From Candidatus Binatia bacterium (GTDB lineage Bacteria > Desulfobacterota > Binatia > Bin18): a stretch of 64,000 nucleotides of DNA. The stretch's first letter is position 1. Every line of letters begins with the position of its first letter. Of the stretch, positions 15,963-26,587 are shown in pieces. The DNA is taken from the NCBI GenBank assembly GCA_951812575.1, contig OX638322.1:3037925-3101924 (forward strand), in the 5' to 3' direction. The position numbers and the translations under genes were made by a program. Under the pieces are notes generated by a model, which made no database searches, was not told where the DNA came from, and was given only the letters and a program-made list of their open reading frames with translations.

Positions 15963-17186
15963 ATGCCAATCGCGCTATCACCCATAGAAGAGGCGCTCCA
16001 ACAGCTCAGCCAGGGAAAAATGGTGATCCTGGTTGAAAACGACACCGGGGAGGGGGAGGCGGACCTGTGTCTGGCGGCTGATCTGACCACGCCGGATGGC
16101 GTCAACTTCATGGCCACCCATGGTCGTGGCCTGGTGTGTTTGGCCCTGACCGAAGAGAAAATTCGCGAGCTCGGGATTCCCATGCTCGGGCATGGCTATG
16201 AGGGGAGTCGTCAACGGGCCTTTGGCGCCTCGATCGAAGCCCGCCGCGGCGTGACAACCGGCATATCCGCCTATGATCGCGCGGTGACGATCACGACGGC
16301 GGTGCGCGATGACGCCCGCCCGGCCGACCTGGTGATGCCGGGTCATATCTTTCCCCTCTTCGCTCACCGGGGTGGCGTGTTGGCTCGACGTGGCTTATCT
16401 GAAGCCGGTATTGATCTGGCCCGACTGGCCGGTCTCAAGCCGACGGCAACCCTCTGTACGATTCTCCGCGATGATGGCGAGATTGCTCAGGGCCAGGAGA
16501 TTGAAGCCTTTGCGCAAGAGCACGCCCTGCCGATTGTGAGCATAGCCAGCCTGACTACCTATCGTTTACGGACCGAATCCGTCATCCATCGGGTGGGTGA
16601 GGGGGAAATCACGAGTCCGTTCGGGGGGCGATTTTTAGCCATCGTGTACCGAACCGAAGTCGATAACCACGAACATATTGCCCTGGTCAAAGGCCGGATT
16701 ACGACCCAGGAACCCGTCACGGTTCGGGTCCATTCGCAATGTTTAACCGGCGATGTGTTTGGTTCTGAGCGGTGTGACTGCGGAGAACAGCTCACGCATG
16801 CCATGGAGTGTATTGCCGAGGAAGGCCGCGGGGTTGTGATCTATCTGCAACAAGAGGGCCGCGGGATCGGACTGGCCAATAAGATCCGCGCCTACGCCCT
16901 CCAGGATAAAGGCATGGACACGGTTGAAGCCAACCTCCATCTTGGATTTGAGGAGGATCTCCGGGATTATGGTATCGGGGCGCAGATTCTCCGCGACCTG
17001 CGGGTCTCGCAGGTGCGTTTGCTGACGAATAATCCGCAGAAAATCAGCGGGCTCGAAGAATACGGGGTGAACGTGGTTGAACGCCAACCCATTGAGACGC
17101 CACCCCACAAGGAGAATATCCATTATCTCCAGGCGAAGAAAGACAAACTGGGGCATCTATTCTCTGAGCTCAAACCCTTGCTCTAA
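15963..17186 (+). CDS. ribBA: RibBA: GTP cyclohydrolase II with a degenerate DHBP-synthase domain
   Basis: 407 aa. Residues about 208-407 are an intact GTP cyclohydrolase [22 protein letters not shown] holds the zinc cysteines, followed by [20 protein letters not shown] and RLLTNNPQK. Residues 1-200 align with RibB but key residues differ. The DRENEGD motif reads TGEGEAD (E. coli Arg37 becomes Gly29), the metal ligand His153 is Leu145 and Glu174 is Thr166. Glu30, Asp34 and His128 remain. The DHBP-synthase half is thus probably inactive, so a separate RibB would be required elsewhere. Ribosome-binding site AAGGAGG precedes the ATG. Confidence 0.93.
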   Translation: MPIALSPIEEALQQLSQGKMVILVENDTGEGEADLCLAADLTTPDGVNFMATHGRGLVCLALTEEKIRELGIPMLGHGYEGSRQRAFGASIEARRGVTTGISAYDRAVTITTAVRDDARPADLVMPGHIFPLFAHRGGVLARRGLSEAGIDLARLAGLKPTATLCTILRDDGEIAQGQEIEAFAQEHALPIVSIASLTTYRLRTESVIHRVGEGEITSPFGGRFLAIVYRTEVDNHEHIALVKGRITTQEPVTVRVHSQCLTGDVFGSERCDCGEQLTHAMECIAEEGRGVVIYLQQEGRGIGLANKIRAYALQDKGMDTVEANLHLGFEEDLRDYGIGAQILRDLRVSQVRLLTNNPQKISGLEEYGVNVVERQPIETPPHKENIHYLQAKKDKLGHLFSELKPLL

Positions 17187-17227
17187 GGCTGTCAATCGGA
17201 TCGATCACTGCGTGAAGAGGGGAAGCT

Positions 17228-17704
17228 ATGGCCCGGATCATTACTGGCAAGCTTGATGCGACGGGGATGCGGTTTGGCGTTGTGGTGTCGCAGTTCAATA
17301 GTTTGATCACCGAGCGCTTACAGGCGGGCGCCATTGACGCCTTCTGCCGCCACGGGGCGCGGGACGCAGACATCGATGTGGTGCTGGTGCCTGGGGCGTT
17401 TGACATCCCCCTGTTTGCCAAACGGATGGCAACCAGCGGACGCTACGAGGCCGTGGTCTGTGTTGGGGCGGTCATCAAGGGTGAGACGCCCCACTTCGAT
17501 TATATTGCGGCGGCCATGACGCAGGGCATTAAAGAGATTATGCTCTCCTCCGGCGTACCCGTGACATTTGGAGTGCTGACCACGGACTCCGTTGAGCAGG
17601 CGCTCGACCGGGCCGGTGCAAAACTTGGGAATAAGGGCTGGGAAGCGGCCCTGTCCGCCATTGAGATGGTCCACACTCTCAGGGCCTTGCAGGCAATCGA
17701 GTAA
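17228..17704 (+). CDS. ribH: 6,7-dimethyl-8-ribityllumazine synthase
   Basis: A 158-aa lumazine synthase joining the pyrimidine from RibD with dihydroxybutanone phosphate. It shows VVSQFNSLITERL, VPGAFDIPLFAKRM, and CVGAVIKGETPHFDYIAAA with the catalytic His. The gene lies 41 bases after ribBA and 7 bases before nusB, the conserved ribH-nusB order. Riboflavin synthase, which uses its product, is not encoded nearby. Confidence 0.96.
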   Translation: MARIITGKLDATGMRFGVVVSQFNSLITERLQAGAIDAFCRHGARDADIDVVLVPGAFDIPLFAKRMATSGRYEAVVCVGAVIKGETPHFDYIAAAMTQGIKEIMLSSGVPVTFGVLTTDSVEQALDRAGAKLGNKGWEAALSAIEMVHTLRALQAIE

Positions 17705-17711
17705 GTGTCGT

Positions 17712-18146
17712 ATGGCAGCCCGTGGAAGCCGACGCCAGGAGCGTGAATATGCCCTCCAGGTCCTGTACCAGATTGATATCAGCGGGGTGACTCCGCGGCA
17801 GGCGCTGGCGCTCTTTGAGCAGTGCTTTACCCAGGCCACCGAGGTCCGGGAGTTTACCGCGGATTTGGTGACCGGGACGTGGCGCGAGCGGCGGCAGCTT
17901 GACAGTATGATCGCCGCCGCTGCCGAGCACTGGCGGATCGGTCGTTTGCCGAAGGTCGATCTGAATCTGCTCCGTCTCGGGGCGTATGAACTGGCAACCT
18001 ACCCCGACTTATCCGCGGGGGTGACGATTAACGAAGCCATTGAAATTGCTCGCCGCTACTGTAGTGATGACACGCCGACCTTTGTCAATGGTGTGCTGGA
18101 TCGGATCGCGCATGTTGTCGGAAAGAGTAAACGTGCCCTCCACTAG
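17712..18146 (+). CDS. nusB: Transcription antitermination factor NusB
   Basis: A 144-aa NusB from ATG 17712 (MAARGSRRQEREYALQVLYQID). A longer reading from 17592 would overlap ribH by over 100 bases and is rejected. The C-terminal block LLRLGAYELATYPDLSAGVTINEAIEIARRY and TFVNGVLDRIA is the family core. It acts with NusE (S10) on boxA of rRNA leaders. The last codons form one arm of a 14-bp inverted repeat (18122-18175). Confidence 0.95.
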   Translation: MAARGSRRQEREYALQVLYQIDISGVTPRQALALFEQCFTQATEVREFTADLVTGTWRERRQLDSMIAAAAEHWRIGRLPKVDLNLLRLGAYELATYPDLSAGVTINEAIEIARRYCSDDTPTFVNGVLDRIAHVVGKSKRALH

Positions 18147-18175
18147 ACATGCAGATATTGACACGTTTACTCTTT
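18122..18175. repeat. 14-bp perfect inverted repeat spanning the nusB stop
   Basis: AAAGAGTAAACGTG (18122-18135) and its exact complement CACGTTTACTCTTT (18162-18175) flank 26 bases containing the nusB stop codon. The RNA would form a 14-bp stem 17 bases before the leuS ATG. There is no T-tract in the usual place. A related imperfect pair (GTAAACG arms) lies at 54180-54233, and one arm recurs at 43948-43961. Confidence 0.75.
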
Positions 18176-18192
18176 GAAGAAAGTACAGCCTC

Positions 18193-20907
<2,715 letters not shown>

Positions 20908-20941
20908 CGTCTTGTTGAAAACTCTCCGGCTCAGGTCTTTC

Positions 20942-21520
20942 ATGAAGAAAGCGTATTCCATTTTGATCGCCGTGTGTGTCTGCCTGTGGAGCGCGTGCGG
21001 CTATCAGTTTGCGGGGACCGCCCCCTTACCGCAGGGAATCCAGAGTGTGAGCTTTGCTGAATTCTCCAACCATACGCTTGAGACCGGTGTGGAAAAGGAA
21101 CTCCAGTGGGCCATCGAGCGAGAGTTTCGGACCCGTCGAAATATTCGGGTCACCGACACGGGCGAAGGGGTGATCTCCGCTCAACTCCAGACGCTGGAAC
21201 TGCGACCGTTTTCGTTTGACCGTCGCGATCAGGTTCTTGAGTACGAAATGGTGCTTTCCATCGACATCCAGCTCACCGACCGAGGAAGCGGGAACGTCCT
21301 GTGGCAGGCCGACAACCTGCGGGTGACGGAACATTACAGTGCGATTCCCCAGGTCTTGGTGACGACCTCGCCCGAATTCCTGCGGGGAACGCTCGACCCT
21401 GCCGACCTGCCTGGCCTCACAGATGTGCAGTTCTCAGAGACACAACGCCGCCTGGCAGTTGGGCGCCTCTTTGTCGCGGCGGCACGTGAGGTCTCTTTTC
21501 GTCTGGGCGACAATTTCTAG
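20942..21520 (+). CDS. lptE: LPS-assembly lipoprotein LptE
   Basis: 192 aa from ATG 20942. The start is chosen because it gives a clean lipoprotein signal peptide: MKKAYSILIAVCVCLWSACGYQF with lipobox LWSA-Cys about residue 19. The TTG at 20912 in the same frame adds ten residues ahead of it. The mature part, GYQFAGTAPLPQGIQSVSF ... SLE-like repeats and LVTTSPEFLRG, fits the LptE fold, the outer-membrane plug of LptD. It follows leuS as in many deltaproteobacteria, but holA does not follow. Confidence 0.88.
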   Translation: MKKAYSILIAVCVCLWSACGYQFAGTAPLPQGIQSVSFAEFSNHTLETGVEKELQWAIEREFRTRRNIRVTDTGEGVISAQLQTLELRPFSFDRRDQVLEYEMVLSIDIQLTDRGSGNVLWQADNLRVTEHYSAIPQVLVTTSPEFLRGTLDPADLPGLTDVQFSETQRRLAVGRLFVAAAREVSFRLGDNF

Positions 21521-21528
21521 TGGAAACA

Positions 21529-21550
21529 GAAAAAGGGCCTGTGGCCCCTT
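21529..21550 (-). terminator. Rho-independent terminator of rpsT
   Basis: On the minus strand AAGGGGCC-ACA-GGCCCTTTTT forms a GC hairpin with a T-run, ending 10-30 bases after the rpsT stop. It also lies just behind the convergent lptE stop (21520), so it may serve both. Confidence 0.8.
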
Positions 21551-21560
21551 ACCGATAGGG

Positions 21561-21833
21561 TCAGGCCGAGGCGGCGGTTTTATGTGTATGGACCAGTTTT
21601 GAGAGCTGGCCGATATGCCGGTCTGCCGCGTGTTTGGGAATAATCCGTTTCTGACCCGCCCGGTGAAGTGCACTGACCGCCGTCCGCAGAGAACTCTCGA
21701 CCGTTGTGCTCTCTCCGCTCTCGACCGCTGCCGCGACTCTTTTCATGAGGGTCTTCACCCGTGATTTTGCTGCATGGTTGCGGGCGCGCCGAACCTCGCT
21801 CTGGCGATGACGTTTCTTTTCTCCTGATGCCAC
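21561..21833 (-). CDS. rpsT: 30S ribosomal protein S20
   Basis: 90 aa from GTG 21833, selected because AGAGGAG lies 8 bases upstream; the in-frame TTG at 21839 is too close. Text GEKKRHRQSEVRRARNHAAKSRVKTLMKRV and IIPKHAADRHIGQLSKLVH is bS20-like, with RSxxKRxRQ-type basic helices binding 16S rRNA. Transcribed toward lptE and away from murJ. S20 commonly uses a weak start codon for autoregulation; the GTG here is in keeping with that. Confidence 0.93.
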   Translation of the reverse strand: MASGEKKRHRQSEVRRARNHAAKSRVKTLMKRVAAAVESGESTTVESSLRTAVSALHRAGQKRIIPKHAADRHIGQLSKLVHTHKTAASA

Positions 21834-21891
21834 GTACAATACTCCTCTCTGACTGAGGCACTGTTCCTACCATGAGTGGAGAGACGAATCA

Positions 21892-23646
21892 ATGTCGCGC
21901 AGCTGGCGGCTGAGGACGACGGCGGGGCAAAAGGATGGCCCCAAGGCTGCCAGGTCCGGTGTACGCGGCGCACAACAAGACACGGGAGAAAACGCACAGG
22001 TTGTTCAGGCCGTAGGGCAGATCGGTGGGCTGACGCTGCTGAGCCGCATTGCCGGCCTGGGTCGGGATATGGTGATTGGCTCCGTCTTTGGGGCGGGCCT
22101 GGCCACTGACGCGTTTTTTGTTGCATTCCGTATTCCCAACCTGCTCCGGCGTCTCGTTGGTGAGGGGGCAACCGATGCCGCCTTTGTGCCGGTGCTGACC
22201 AGATATCTCGCCCGGCGATCACGCGCGGCGAGTCGCATGATTCGCGCCTTCTTCGGGACCGGCCTCGGCCTGCTGCTCGTTTTGACCGGCCTGGGGATAT
22301 GCTTTGCCGCCCCTCTCACCCGCCTCTTCGCGCCCGGCTTTACGGACGACAAGTTGCTGCTCACCATTGATTTGACCCGCGTCATGTTTGTCTACCTCTT
22401 CTGTGTTGGCGCAGCCGCGTTAGCCATGGGGGTCTTGCATGCGCTGCGGCACTTTACGGCCCCGGCCTTTGCGCCGGTGCTGTTTAACGCGGCAGTCATC
22501 GTGAGCGTACTCGGCCTGTCCGCCCATATGGCCGAGCCGGTGATGAGCCTGGCCTATGGGGTCGTGCTGGGTGGCGTCTGCCAACTCCTGTGGCAGTTGC
22601 CCGCGCTCGTCCGCCACGGGGTGTCCTTGCGTCTGAGCTGGCAGCCCCGCCATCCGGCCTTACGGCGTATGGGCCGGCTCTTGGTGCCGCTCGTCTTTGG
22701 GACCGGTATTTTCCAACTCAATCAGATTATCAGTACGCTGCTTGCCTCACTGCTCGCGGACGGAAGCGTCTCCTGCCTGTGGTATGCCAGCCGGTTGTTT
22801 GAATTCCCCGTTGGAATTTTTGTGGTTGCCCTGAGTACCGCGGTCTTACCCGGTCTGGCGACGCACGCCGGGCAGCGTGACTGGGCCGGCATGCAGGAGA
22901 GTCTGGGTTTTGCCCTGCGGCTGGTCAATGTCGTCACGCTGCCCGCGGCGGTTGGGCTGGCGGTTCTGGCGACGCCCATGACGGCGGTCCTGTTTTTCAG
23001 AGGTGCCTTTTCCGCTCAGGACGTTGTGGCGACGGCGACGACCCTACAAGCGCTGGCCCTGGGTTTATGGGCGGTCGCGGCGACGCGTCAGGTCACGGCC
23101 TGTTTGTATGCCCTCGGGGATACCCGGACGCCGGTATGGGGCGGGGTGGTCGCCCTCGCGGTGAAAATAGGCGCCAGCCTTGTTCTCATGGGCGGTATCA
23201 GTCTCCCCGCTGAGACGCACTGGCTGGCGCAGGGTATCGCCGCTCTGAGCGGTCTGCTCTCGATGCAGAATTGGGGGGTGGTCGGCCTTGCCGCCGCCAC
23301 CTCGCTCGCCGCACTGGCCAATCTGGTGTTCCAAGCCGTCTGCCTCTCACGACGCTTTCCCGCCTTTCCGTGGCGCCCATGGGCCGTCTCGCTGCTGTGG
23401 AGTGGCATCGCCTCGGTCGGGATGCTGATCGTCCTCTGGTGGTTTGTGGGACAGGTTGACTGGCTTGACCCGGCCGCTTCTCGTCTCAGCCGGCTGGGGA
23501 GTCTGGGCGGGGCTGTCCTGATCGGTTTGGGTAGTTTTGCGGTCCTGGTCTGGCCGGGCGGGAAAGCCGAACTGCGCGCCTTACTGGGCATCCTACCCCA
23601 GCGTCTGCTTGGCCTCCTGCCACAATTCCTCCAGCCGCGCCAGTGA
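21892..23646 (+). CDS. murJ: Lipid II flippase MurJ
   Basis: A 584-aa MVF-family membrane protein with about 14 predicted membrane segments. It starts with an unusual basic hydrophilic extension of about 40 residues (MSRSWRLRTTAGQKDG...). The core begins GGLTLLSRIAGLGRDMVIGSVFGAGLATDAFFVAFRIPNLLRRLVGEGA, diagnostic for MurJ. It exports lipid II for peptidoglycan synthesis. Its last 54 bases overlap the convergent mazG. Upstream it is divergent from rpsT, with the region between the starts only about 60 bases. Confidence 0.94.
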   Translation: MSRSWRLRTTAGQKDGPKAARSGVRGAQQDTGENAQVVQAVGQIGGLTLLSRIAGLGRDMVIGSVFGAGLATDAFFVAFRIPNLLRRLVGEGATDAAFVPVLTRYLARRSRAASRMIRAFFGTGLGLLLVLTGLGICFAAPLTRLFAPGFTDDKLLLTIDLTRVMFVYLFCVGAAALAMGVLHALRHFTAPAFAPVLFNAAVIVSVLGLSAHMAEPVMSLAYGVVLGGVCQLLWQLPALVRHGVSLRLSWQPRHPALRRMGRLLVPLVFGTGIFQLNQIISTLLASLLADGSVSCLWYASRLFEFPVGIFVVALSTAVLPGLATHAGQRDWAGMQESLGFALRLVNVVTLPAAVGLAVLATPMTAVLFFRGAFSAQDVVATATTLQALALGLWAVAATRQVTACLYALGDTRTPVWGGVVALAVKIGASLVLMGGISLPAETHWLAQGIAALSGLLSMQNWGVVGLAAATSLAALANLVFQAVCLSRRFPAFPWRPWAVSLLWSGIASVGMLIVLWWFVGQVDWLDPAASRLSRLGSLGGAVLIGLGSFAVLVWPGGKAELRALLGILPQRLLGLLPQFLQPRQ

Positions 23647-24402
23647 GGTGTGATAGATATCCTCCCGGCCGTGGGCGAGCTGCTCCTCGATATACCGAAA
23701 GCGTTTGCCAAAACGACTGCTGGCCTTGCGCAGGGCAGACTCGGCGTCCAGGTCAAGATGACGGGCGAGGCTGGTCAACGCAAACAACAGGTCGCCGAGT
23801 TCATGTTCCTGGTGCTCTGTGTGCGTCGTTGCCAGTGCCGCTGCCAATTCCTGGTACTCTTCCGTCACCTTTTCAAAGACCGCGCTGGCTGACGGCCAGT
23901 CAAAACCGACGCGGGTGGCCTTTTCGCCCAAGCGTTGCGCCTGGATCAAGGCCGGCGCGCCTTTGGGAACACCGGCCAGAACGGATTGATCCGCGGCTCC
24001 TCTTTCCCGTTTTTTTGCCCTTTTCTCCTGGGCTTTGATTTTGGCCCAGTTCTGACTGACCTCTTCGGCGCTCTCGACTTTCAGGTCACTAAAGACATGC
24101 GGGTGGCGGCGCGTCATTTTATCGGCGATGGCTTGGGCCACATCGTCAATAGTAAACTCCCCGGCTTCCGCCATAAGCTGAGCATGAAACACGACCTGGA
24201 GGAGCAAATCCCCCAATTCCTCTTTCAACTCAGCCCAGTCCTCGGCCTCAAGGGCGTCCAGCACCTCATAGGTCTCTTCGACCAGATACGGCTTCAGGGT
24301 CTGCGGCGTTTGCTCTTTATCCCACGGGCAGCCGTCCGGGCTGCGCAGCGTCGCCATGATATTGACGAGTCGGTCAAATGCAGGATGGGAACTGTGTGCC
24401 AT
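23593..24402 (-). CDS. mazG: Nucleoside triphosphate pyrophosphohydrolase MazG
   Basis: A 269-aa tandem-domain MazG that removes abnormal NTPs. The first domain has GCPWDKEQTPQTLKPYLVEETYEVLDALE and ELKEELGDLLLQVVFH, with the EExxE/ExxD metal motif. The second has EKVTEEYQELAAAL and HELGDLLFALTSLARHL. The linker is rich in Lys/Glu. The 3' end overlaps the murJ 3' end by 54 bases on the opposite strand. Confidence 0.95.
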   Translation of the reverse strand: MAHSSHPAFDRLVNIMATLRSPDGCPWDKEQTPQTLKPYLVEETYEVLDALEAEDWAELKEELGDLLLQVVFHAQLMAEAGEFTIDDVAQAIADKMTRRHPHVFSDLKVESAEEVSQNWAKIKAQEKRAKKRERGAADQSVLAGVPKGAPALIQAQRLGEKATRVGFDWPSASAVFEKVTEEYQELAAALATTHTEHQEHELGDLLFALTSLARHLDLDAESALRKASSRFGKRFRYIEEQLAHGREDIYHTSLARLEELWQEAKQTLG

Positions 24403-24503
24403 GGCAGACGGGATAGAGAGGAAGCGTGTCCGGCTTTTCGGGCGGTGGAAGGCTACGTCTCCTCTTTAGAGGAAACGCGGGTGTGGGGCAAGGACTGCGT
24501 CTC

Positions 24504-25151
24504 TCACACAAGCACTTTTTGCGTTGTGCGAAAATGCAGCTTGGCGAACCGGCCCAGGCTGTCCGGGCCGTACTGCTCCACAACGGCTTTGCCGGCGGTG
24601 ATGACCTGAGGGCCCGCGCCTTTCGGCAGCGGGAGGGCAAAGCGGCCGCTCAAATCCTGCAGGCGGCGCAAGAATTCTGCCCGGGCAACCAGCGAGGCGG
24701 CGGCCACGGCTATCTCTTGTTCGGCGCGTGGCTTTTGAATGAGCTCGACCGCGCGGCCTTTTTGCATCAGGGCGTTATTGAGAAAGCGCGCATTCCCGAA
24801 TTGGTCGGCAATCACCCGTTCACAGGTGACTGTTTCCAGGAGATTTTCTATGGCGCGGGCATGTCCCCAGGCGAGCAGGACGTTGAGATTCTTGAGCGAG
24901 GCGTACAGGCTGTTGTAGCGCTCGGGGCCAATGGTCACGAGGGTGGTCGGACACAGCGTGCGGATATGGGCGGCCAGGGTATGGGCGCGTTTATCCGAGC
25001 AGGTCTTGCTATCCCGCACGCCCAGGTCGCGCAGCCGGGCTTCCTGGTCCGGCGTCACATATGCTCCGGCGACGACCAGCGGGCCGAAATAATCCCCCTT
25101 GCCGGATTCATCGATCCCGATTATGCCCGCACCGGGGGAGGCGGTCGTCAT
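24504..25151 (-). CDS. rnhC: Ribonuclease H, HIII type, lacking the N-terminal domain
   Basis: 215 aa. The active-site start IIGIDESGKGDYFGPLVVAGAYV is the HIII form (DESGxGDYFGPL), not the HII form (DExGRGPLAGP). The further acidic residues are in GVRDSKTCSDKRAH and ERVIADQFG. Typical RNase HIII has an N-terminal TBP-like domain of about 80 aa, absent here. It removes RNA from RNA-DNA hybrids. Its ATG overlaps the purN stop by 4 bases, so the two are co-transcribed. Confidence 0.85.
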   Translation of the reverse strand: MTTASPGAGIIGIDESGKGDYFGPLVVAGAYVTPDQEARLRDLGVRDSKTCSDKRAHTLAAHIRTLCPTTLVTIGPERYNSLYASLKNLNVLLAWGHARAIENLLETVTCERVIADQFGNARFLNNALMQKGRAVELIQKPRAEQEIAVAAASLVARAEFLRRLQDLSGRFALPLPKGAGPQVITAGKAVVEQYGPDSLGRFAKLHFRTTQKVLV

Positions 25152-25807
25152 ACTGCGGCGGGAGACCGGAAGCCGGTTTGCGGACGATGGTGTTCGTCAC
25201 GAATGAGGACAGAGTTCCCTCGAACCACCACCCGGCCTTCGGCAAAGAGCTTGATGGCGGCCGGGTAGATGCGATGTTCCTGGGCCAGAATCCGCGCGCT
25301 CAAGCTGTCTTCCGTATCGTCAGGATAGACGGGGACGGCGGCCTGCATAATAATCGGACCATGGTCCATTTCTTCGTCAACCATGTGGACGGTTGCGCCG
25401 CTGATCCGCACGCCGCGTTCCAGCGCCTGACGCTGCGCGTGCAGACCGGGGAAGGCCGGCAGGAGGGCCGGGTGGATATTCAGAATACGGTGGGGGAAGG
25501 CCCGAATAAAACGCGCGGAGAGCAGGCGCATAAAGCCGGCCAGAATGACCAGCTCAACCCCGTGTTCGTGCAAGAGGGTGACCAGGTGCTGGTCAAACTC
25601 TTCCCGAGACGCAAAATCCGTGTGCGCAATCACTCCTGTTGAGAGGCCGTGACGCGCTGCCCGCACCAGGCCATAGGCATCCCTCCGGTTACTGACCACA
25701 ATACGGATGCGGGCCGGCAGGTCTCCGCGCTCGACGGCATCGATAATGGCCTGGAGGTTGGTGCCGCCCCCGGAAATGAGAACGCCAAGAGAGAGAGGTG
25801 TCGTCAT
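25148..25807 (-). CDS. purN: Phosphoribosylglycinamide formyltransferase PurN
   Basis: A 219-aa GAR transformylase using 10-formyl-THF in purine synthesis. Motifs: VLISGGGTNLQAIIDAV, LAGFMRLLS, ILNIHPALLPAFPG with the catalytic Asn and His, and GATVHMVDEEMDHGPII with the Asp. Downstream it overlaps the RNase H gene by 4 bases; upstream comF ends 6 bases away. The main purine operon lies separately at 46-52 kb. Confidence 0.95.
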   Translation of the reverse strand: MTTPLSLGVLISGGGTNLQAIIDAVERGDLPARIRIVVSNRRDAYGLVRAARHGLSTGVIAHTDFASREEFDQHLVTLLHEHGVELVILAGFMRLLSARFIRAFPHRILNIHPALLPAFPGLHAQRQALERGVRISGATVHMVDEEMDHGPIIMQAAVPVYPDDTEDSLSARILAQEHRIYPAAIKLFAEGRVVVRGNSVLIRDEHHRPQTGFRSPAAV

Positions 25808-25813
25808 ACGCTC

Positions 25814-26587
25814 TTAGAGATCGACCACGCGGGCGAGAGTAAAAACATCAACGCTGCGTGCTCCATTCTGGTACAGGGTTCGGGCACACTCTTCAACCGT
25901 CGCACCGGATGTATACACGTCGTCCACAAGGAGGAATCGTTTTCCCTTGGCCAGGGCGGGCGTATTCACCTGAAAGGCTCCTCGGACATTAGCGCGACGC
26001 TCTTCCCGACTCAGCTGCGTCTGGGGCGGGGTCGGCCGGGTGCGACTGAGCAGCCAGGGATCAACCGGCGTGTTGATGCGCTGCCCAATCGCACGGGCCA
26101 GGATGAGAGACTGATTGAATCCACGCCAGCGCAGTCGGGTCAGGTGCAGGGGGACGGGAAGAACGCGAGCATAGTCTTGCGCCTGCCCTGCGTCCCGCTC
26201 CTGGACGAGGGAAAAATGGTGTGCCGTGAGTCCGGCGAGTGCCTTCCCGGCTCTCATATTACGCTCATATTTGAACCGGCGGATGCTCTGACGGAGAGGC
26301 TGGGGCGAGCCGCTTGGGGTGCTGCTATACACAGCCCAGGCACGCGCATGGCGAAAACTGGGCGGCTGTTGCAGGCACTGAGGACAGATATGGTCGGGTC
26401 CGACTCTGGAGGCAAAGGGGCGGCCGCACTGCGTGCAGAGCGGGGAGTGGACGAGCCGGATCCAACCCCAACACGTCGGGCAGAAGGCGTGGTCCGCGGG
26501 AAGACCGATGGCGCAGTTGAGGCAGCGCCACGGATACAGCACGGTGAGTGCCGTCCGGGCCGCGGCACCGAGCCGGTGCAGCCACAC
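25814..26587 (-). CDS. comF: ComF family protein (PRTase-like)
   Basis: 257 aa. Two zinc-ribbon-like parts, LNCAIGLPADHAFCPTCWGW and CTQCGRPFASRVGPDHICPQC, are followed by a phosphoribosyltransferase-fold domain with the PRPP loop FLLVDDVYTSGAT near residue 215. The family is tied to DNA uptake in naturally competent bacteria but is widespread; the role in this organism is not shown. It heads the comF-purN-rnhC minus-strand run. A repeat-filled gap lies upstream. Confidence 0.9.
   Translation of the reverse strand: MWLHRLGAAARTALTVLYPWRCLNCAIGLPADHAFCPTCWGWIRLVHSPLCTQCGRPFASRVGPDHICPQCLQQPPSFRHARAWAVYSSTPSGSPQPLRQSIRRFKYERNMRAGKALAGLTAHHFSLVQERDAGQAQDYARVLPVPLHLTRLRWRGFNQSLILARAIGQRINTPVDPWLLSRTRPTPPQTQLSREERRANVRGAFQVNTPALAKGKRFLLVDDVYTSGATVEECARTLYQNGARSVDVFTLARVVDL

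Noticed and set aside
14294..15963. FMN riboswitch before ribD or ribBA
   Set aside because: ribD overlaps nrdR and only 9 bases precede ribBA; no RFN-like conserved boxes were seen.
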